Assembly (NCBI GenBank): GCA_964590945.1 | Contig: CAZPXF010000018.1 | Span: 1-29,572 of the forward strand | DNA length: 29,572 bases | From: CAZPXF01 sp964590945 | GTDB taxonomy: Bacteria > Bacillota > Clostridia > Lachnospirales > Lachnospiraceae | Direction: 5' to 3' | In this document: piece by piece, positions 25,301 through 29,572 of the stretch | Layout of the letters: each line of letters begins with the position of its first letter | Position numbering within the stretch: position 1 is the first letter of the stretch | Program-made: the position numbers and the translations under genes | The notes under the pieces: model-generated | The model's database searches: none | What the model was told of the DNA's origin: nothing | Seen by the model: the letters and a program-made list of their open reading frames with translations, nothing else

Positions 25301-26767
25301 TGTTCGGAGCAGGAGCTTTGGAACATGCATGAGCAGCAGCTTCTTTCGCGGACGGAAAAGGAGATACTTGCATCCGGCAGACAGAAGCTTCTTGAGCAGC
25401 AGGCCATGATCGCAGCGCTGCAGAAAAGTCTGGAGGAGAAGAACAGCCTTATCTACAGAAGGGAAGGAAGCATTTCCCACGGGAAACGCCTTGTGACGGA
25501 GCGTTACGGTTCCTATGAGCCGACAGCGGCGGATCCTTCCAGATTATCCGAATTTGTAAAGGAAAATAAATATGCGCTGGAGCAGCTCGACAGGCAGCGA
25601 AGCGAAGGGGAAGAGAAGCTGAAAAAGCTGGAGAAGGAGCTGTTTTCCCTGGATACGCTCCGGCAGGATCTGGAGCGGATGATGAATGCGGCGGGATTTC
25701 AGAGGCATGACAGAACCGACGTGCTGGAAAAAGGCATTTCGCTGAGGGAAGAAAGCGACAGGCTCCGCGACCGGTACGACTCGATCCGGAAGGAGGAGGC
25801 AGACCGCAGGGAGGAGTATGAGCGGGACAAATCACTTCTGGCGGATACGCTGACGGAGCTTGGGGCGTTTGATCTTGCAGGCGAGGTGAAAAATCAGCTT
25901 GCGGCGCCGGGCAGCAGCGAGGAGATGCAGGAGCAGATCGACGGACTCAATGAAACGATCCGGTGCATCCGGCTTGAGAAGGAGAATGTGAGCCGGGGAA
26001 TCGAGGATATGAACCGGATCAAGGAGAATTTTGAGAGCCAGTGCCTGCAGATCTGCCTGAATATGAAGGCGGAGCTGGACCGTCTGCCGAAGCTGTCAAA
26101 GATCCGTCTGGACGACAGGCTGACGCCGATCATTACCTTACATATCCCGTACCGGAAGGAAGAAGAATTTCAGGCCGCGATGGAGGGATATATTGATGAG
26201 ACGGTGAAGAACGCTGATACATTTGCGACATCGGAGGAGCGCCTGAAATATATCCGGATGCGCCTGACGTGGAAACATTTATTCTCGGTTATCGTGACAG
26301 ATATGGATAATATCCGGCTGTGCCTTTACAAGAGAGAACGCATCCGCGAGCAGAGCCGGTATCTGAAATATGAAGAGGCCGTCGGAAGCACCGGGCAGTC
26401 GCAGGGGATTTACATCCAGTTTCTGATCGCGGTGATCCATTACATCAGCAGTCTGAACAGCCGCGACGCAGACCCGAAGGAGCTGAAAAAGGTTATTTTT
26501 ATAGACAATCCATTTGGAGCGGCAAAGGATATTTACATCTGGGAACCGATCTTTCAGCTTCTGAAAAACAACCATGTCCAGCTCGTCGTTCCGGCGAGGG
26601 GAACGACGCCTGCGATCACGGGGCGGTTCGAGGTAAATTATATCCTCGGGCAGAAGCAGATCGACGGGCGGCAGCAGACGGTGGTTGTCGGTTTCCGCAG
26701 CCAGACCGATGAAAAAGAACTGGAATATTCGCGACTTTCTTTCGAACAGGAAGTGTTGAAGTTTTGA
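22355..26767 (+). CDS. JetC/MukB-like SMC ATPase with long coiled coils
   Basis: The 1470-residue protein has split ATPase halves at its ends and two long charged coiled-coil regions (about 250-540 and 740-1200) around a hinge-like region near 540-740. The N-terminal head has DLANGGGKS (36-44) as Walker A, lacking the usual first glycine. The C-terminal head has GSTGQSQG (1344-1351), a signature-like motif, and VIFIDNPFGAAKD with Asp1384, where the catalytic Glu of the usual Walker B is Asn1385. RGTTPAITGRFEVNYILGQ follows. SMC proteins load on DNA and extrude loops; Wadjet JetC uses this to recognise plasmids, MksB to organise chromosomes. AAAGGAGG precedes the ATG. No JetD-type nuclease gene is adjacent. 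Family is well supported; defence versus housekeeping role is open. Confidence 0.85.
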   Translation: MPYINRIRVNNVKYNFGTQYYDDFIMRLSGKNTIYDLANGGGKSVLLLLLMQNMIPNCTLDEKQPIEKLFRPECGNTVIHSMIEWQLNKNNIVHGLRYMTTGFCARKAREGAKEERTNRETAAVEYFNYVIFYRNFNDNDLKNLPLVNGRERVTYQGLKAYLRELGRKNNGLEVHIFERKGDYQRFVAQYGIYESEWEIIRGINKTEGHVRTYFETNYRTTRKVVEDLLIEEIIQKSFYMKSEGEGQQENMANVLLDIKDKLAELSKKKSEIAGFTRQEEALTSFIARIRKLQNMYQDKSDLENSIVRAFNTSIREKAGKENEKEELLHTQEFMKNKAREISRNIDTALVQSEEVILASMEADRKDVKEKLEAFQKSAGEAEKNLNFLESANHYLDYLEIKRQRGENRIAMEHMQDNEEELLQALKTLAGQVRAKLDERTKELGAAKEELRKEEEAQSLTLEQERNALRKAEIALAVAENTGKGLEEKEAALQKELQIYEARLGVLVFTGDEEAYQKDEDRNKENGERLEKLFKEQTGLHDRLTNIRMRLSGIKYEREKETDALENVQAFLKEYQSRKSRADGWKDIYQAKTLENLETQIMQALCRCDRKLSQNGERTEELRMLLHRMNSGHMVLQPEGITELKEWLERHYPGAAVTGIEYLESLAPEDAEAALGMHPLLPYSILIQKYYEEITGDPYLKETKFADYAIPLIDAECISGQKILFYPSEMDFAAYRNPSFYNEASQKKEKQAVEDAIEALSVEQAKLRENKAVLAHDLREVVVFLEEYQMRSEEARARHETVRGSLKRLDQEEEQLLLEMGEKKERLGTVELSISELREECERIGRRRKNFEAALGLQKEIAALHQDKKEKEMEIQDFKEDVRMSREAAKAEEKALADIEKRLQNTDDQRKKLLENWEKNYQRYFEEGPIKESTLSFAELDSEFQGKRAAFEQRNSDFEDKKKLDESYQASMDKELELIHYRGCSEQELWNMHEQQLLSRTEKEILASGRQKLLEQQAMIAALQKSLEEKNSLIYRREGSISHGKRLVTERYGSYEPTAADPSRLSEFVKENKYALEQLDRQRSEGEEKLKKLEKELFSLDTLRQDLERMMNAAGFQRHDRTDVLEKGISLREESDRLRDRYDSIRKEEADRREEYERDKSLLADTLTELGAFDLAGEVKNQLAAPGSSEEMQEQIDGLNETIRCIRLEKENVSRGIEDMNRIKENFESQCLQICLNMKAELDRLPKLSKIRLDDRLTPIITLHIPYRKEEEFQAAMEGYIDETVKNADTFATSEERLKYIRMRLTWKHLFSVIVTDMDNIRLCLYKRERIREQSRYLKYEEAVGSTGQSQGIYIQFLIAVIHYISSLNSRDADPKELKKVIFIDNPFGAAKDIYIWEPIFQLLKNNHVQLVVPARGTTPAITGRFEVNYILGQKQIDGRQQTVVVGFRSQTDEKELEYSRLSFEQEVLKF

Positions 26768-26792
26768 CATCTGAGGTTAGCTGTGATACACT
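26764..26792 (+). promoter_or_regulatory. Promoter of the TPR-AAA gene, overlapping the jetC-like stop codon
   Basis: TTGACA (26764-26769, containing the TGA stop) and TACACT (26787-26792) are 17 bp apart, with a TG dinucleotide one base before the -10 (extended -10). Confidence 0.65.
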
Positions 26793-26839
26793 GAAACGTA
26801 TGAATATAGAATATGGTTATAATTAACAGAGGTGAATCC

Positions 26840-29490
26840 ATGGATAAACATGAATATCAGGAATACACGGAACAGCTACTCCAGGCGGCCAGAGAGGGCA
26901 ACTACGAACAGGCTGCCATGATTGCTGACAGGCTGCCATGGGAAAAATGCAGAAATGCTGAGACACTCTGCAGGATCGCGCACATTTACGAATGTACAGA
27001 TCAGTATGAAAAGAGCCAGAGAATGCTGTTTATCGCATATAATCTGGACAGCACAAGCAAGGTTATCGTTTACCGGCTGGGACTTTTGGCCGTAAAGATG
27101 GGGAAATATATAGAAGCTGAGAACTGCTATGAGGAATTTGTTTCTCTTGCACCGAAGGATCCAAACAGATACATTTTAAAATACAGACTCCTTCAGGCAA
27201 GGCACGCGCCGATCCAGGAGAGGATCGCGGTACTGGAAGCGTTTAAAAGTGCGGAATATCTGGAAGAATGGGGATATGAGCTGGCGCTTCTTTACCATGA
27301 AGCGGGCATGGATGCGGAATGTGTTGAGGAATGTGACGATCTGATACTTTGGTTCAGCGAGAGCGAGTATGCTTATAAAGCGATGGAGCTGAAGAGCCAG
27401 TATAAGCCGCTCTCGGATATGCAGATCGAGCGGTACAGTAATAAATTCGGAGACACAGGAAGCCTGATGGGGACATATTCCGGGGATTCTGCGATGGCAG
27501 GATTCTGGGAGGAAGAGGAACCGGACGCCCGGGCGATGGGGGATACGGCTCCGCCGGAGGGCGATGCCGGTGCGGATTCCGCGCCGGGGGAGGACGGAGC
27601 CTTTGCAGAGCCGGAGAGCAGGGTGCTTCCGCAGGAGCCGGAGTTTAACGAGCATTTGGAGGCCGAAGAAGCGGAATTAATTTCTGTAGTAGAGGAAAAC
27701 AGGGCGGAATGGAAAAGTGTGACGGGTAATATCGTTGCAGAGCATGATATAGTATTGGAGGAATCAGAAGTGGGAATATCAGAAGACCAGAAATTAGCGG
27801 ACAGTTTGAAGATTGATGAAATTCTGAACGAATGGGACCAGAAGCAGAGCGTCCTTGACGAACCATCCGGGGAAGAACCGGAAGCGGCTGAAGAATCAAC
27901 GTTGGAATCCGAACTTGACTCGATCATATCGGATGAAGTGAAGCAATTGATGGCTGAATTGGAAGCCGGACTTGACAGCGAGGTCATCAGCGGAGCTATT
28001 TCCCTGAGTGAAGAGGAAAAGAAGATCGAAGAAGAGCGGAAGATCGAGGAGAAGGCTGCACAGGAGAAGCCGGAGACTGTTCCTGCTGCTGAGGAAGAGC
28101 CAAAGGAGGAAATCATAGAAGAATTTGAGGGAGCGCTCGAAGAAGACCCTGAGAAGTCGGGGGACTTTGACAGTGTGTTCAAAGCAGCCGCGGACTTTGA
28201 AGAGGACAGCGAGCCTGAGGAAGCCGGAGACTTCGAGGAAGTCGGCGGGTTTGAGGAAGCCGGAGACTTCGAGGAGGANNNNNNNNNNNNNNNNNNNNNN
28301 NNNNNNNNNNNNNNNNNNNNNNNNNNNNNNNNNNNNNNNNNNNNNNNNNNNNNNNNNNNNNNNNNNNNNNNNNNNNNNTTGAGGAAGCCGGAGACTTCGA
28401 GGAGGATGGCGAACCTGAAGAGACCGGAGATTCCCTTCCGGAGGAAGCCCTGGATTTTTCGGATACAGAGGATGAGAAAGAGCCGTCGGATGAGGATGAT
28501 GATATTCCGAAGAGACGGACAGGCAAGGTTCCGAAGATTACAACGATTCTGGATGAGCTGGAGGAAAAGAAAGAAAAGAAAACAAAGAAACCGGCGCACC
28601 AGGAAGAGCCTGAGAAGGATATCACGGAGGAACCGACGATTCAGATCAAGAAGCCGGTACCGCAGGATACCGGATTTATCATTGAAGCAAGATACGATCT
28701 GGATGCTACATCTGAGATTGGAACAAAGGTTGGACTGAACGAAGAGCAGACAAAGATCTTCTCCTATTTTGTGCCTGTCCGCGGCATGAGCGAGCAGATC
28801 GTTGAAGTGCTGAATCACGACAGGTATTGCCGTGGACGGGCCGGGTCGTCCCGTACCGGAAATATCCTTATCATAGGCCATAAAGGAAGCGGGAAGACCG
28901 TGCTGGCAGTAGATTTGATCAAAGCGATCCAGAAGCAGCGCCAGACGAAGAGCGGAAAGGTTGCGATCGTGAACGCCGCATCCCTGAATAAAAAGAACAT
29001 CCCGGACATTTTCCTGAAGCTGAAAAAAGGCGCGCTGATCATTGAGCAGGCGGGCAAGCTTCATCCAAGAACAGTGGAAGAGCTGAATGTGGAGATGGAG
29101 AAGCAGACAGAAGAGCTTCTTGTCGTCCTTGAGGAAGAGAGGGAACCGCTGAAATCCCTGCTTCGCTCCAACGTACGCTTCGCAAAGAAATTTACGGCGA
29201 AACTGGAGATACCGGTATTTACAAATGATGAGCTGGTAACATTTGCGCAGACATACGCGAAAGAGAATGGTTACAAGATGGATGACCTCGCGATCCTTGC
29301 GCTGTACAGCAGGATCGACGCGATGCAGAAGGAAAGTCATTCCGTCTCGATCACAGAGGTGAAAGATGTGATGGACGAGGCGATGAACCATTCCAAAAAA
29401 GCGATGGCAAAGAAATTCATGAAGCGTCTGAGAGGAAAGAGCGAGGACGAAGAAGGAAGAGTTATATTGAACGAGAAGGATTTTGTCTAG
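26840..29490 (+). CDS. TPR-like / acidic repeat / AAA fusion protein, interrupted by an assembly gap
   Basis: This is one gene split by 100 N. The N-terminal 200 residues are helical repeats of TPR type (LLQAAREGNYEQAAMIADRL, AHIYECTDQYEKSQRMLFIA, KMGKYIEAENCYEEFVSLAP). Residues about 215 to the gap are very acidic and low in complexity, ending in 18-bp repeats (FEEAGD). After the gap, in a frame shifted by the arbitrary N count, comes more acidic sequence and an ATPase domain: Walker A GHKGSGKT (28876-28899), the strand GALIIEQAG (29029-29055) where Walker B should be, then LLVVLEEE and NVRFAKKF. This resembles CbbX/SpoVK-type AAA+ domains, but the DE pair reads EQ and no clear arginine finger is seen, so hydrolysis may be lost. 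The ATG at 26840 has AGAGGTG upstream and is preferred to 26813. Function unknown. Confidence 0.8.
28217..28406 (+). repeat. 18-bp tandem repeats (six-residue FEEAGD units) around the assembly gap
   Basis: The unit GAGGAAGCCGGAGACTTC begins at 28217, recurs with changes at 28235 and exactly at 28253, and appears again after the gap at 28381. It encodes EEAGDF. The repeats explain why the assembly broke here. Confidence 0.9.
28279..28378. other. 100-N scaffold gap
   Basis: Exactly 100 N, a standard placeholder for unknown length. Both flanks are the same 28 bases (28251-28278 and 28379-28406). Confidence 0.98.
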
Positions 29491-29572
29491 GAAATTTTTA
29501 AGAGAACTATGAGTCAATTAGCGTAAAGTTTAATGAAGACTCAGGCCACATCATTTATAATTCAAAGTGTAT

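Noticed and set aside
28217..28406. Possible CRISPR-like array at the short repeats
   Set aside because: The 18-bp units are directly tandem, in coding phase and without spacers; they are a protein repeat.
28379..28738. Basic Arg-rich tail continuing the TPR gene in the nominal frame after the gap
   Set aside because: It results from the arbitrary 100-N spacing. The frame one base over continues the acidic sequence and leads into the AAA domain.
27373..29517. Long minus-strand open frame (714 codons) across the N gap
   Set aside because: It is the antisense of the acidic-repeat gene; its Ser-rich stretch arises from Glu codons read backwards, and the N run is counted as open.
26768..29572. 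Search for a JetD-type nuclease (TOPRIM) after the SMC ATPase
   Set aside because: The only gene there is the TPR-acidic-AAA fusion, which shows a P-loop and no TOPRIM-like pattern.
29491..29572. Right-end tail of the window
   Set aside because: 82 bp of AT-rich sequence with no convincing hairpin, promoter or start of a gene.

Overview
The window looks like a chromosomal segment of a gut-type Firmicute of class Clostridia, most likely family Lachnospiraceae. The evidence is AGGAGG-type ribosome binding sites, moderate GC, a BioY/BirA-type biotin site, a YesL-type membrane protein, an orphan MsmK-type sugar ABC ATPase, and condensin-like proteins of a kind I associate with that family. Genus is inference. 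I see no rRNA, tRNA, CRISPR array, insertion sequence or phage gene.

Left region (1-5540): a partial ATP-binding regulator ends at the left edge (+). On the minus strand is bioY with a very clear promoter overlapped by a BirA-type operator. Further right, also minus, is a compact four-gene operon: PucR/CdaR-type regulator, small two-helix membrane protein, a cytosolic ParB-like/BMP (nucleoside-binding) fusion, and a metallophosphoesterase. The genes overlap or nearly touch, which suggests a small-molecule (perhaps nucleoside) sensing unit of unknown purpose.

Middle region (5537-19884): a sucrose/raffinose-family oligosaccharide locus. It holds an msmK-like ATPase (-), a GH32 fructosidase and a LacI regulator (+), a YesL-type protein plus a membrane-anchored partner (-), and a long operon (+) encoding a sugar-binding lipoprotein, two permeases, GH36 alpha-galactosidase, an amylosucrase-type GH13 enzyme and fructokinase. 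The transporter operon has no ATPase of its own, so MsmK is the obvious partner. All hydrolases lack signal peptides, so intact oligosaccharides would be imported, galactose removed by GH36, sucrose split by GH32 and/or the GH13 enzyme, and fructose phosphorylated. A 19-bp element with one mismatch lies at both the GH32 and the transporter-operon promoters and is the best candidate operator for the LacI protein.

Right region (19975-29572): three overlapping genes encode an SMC/condensin-like complex with a JetA/MukF-like, a JetB/MukE-like and a 1470-residue JetC/MukB-like coiled-coil ATPase. This is a Wadjet/Mks-like architecture, but no JetD nuclease is visible. It is followed, from its own promoter, by an unusual protein joining N-terminal helical (TPR-like) repeats, a long acidic region with 18-bp tandem repeats, and a C-terminal AAA domain with a degenerate Walker B motif. 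A 100-N assembly gap sits inside its repeat array; its flanks are the same 28 bp, and merging them restores the reading frame exactly. The JetABC-like operon and this neighbour are the most likely place for an undescribed system.
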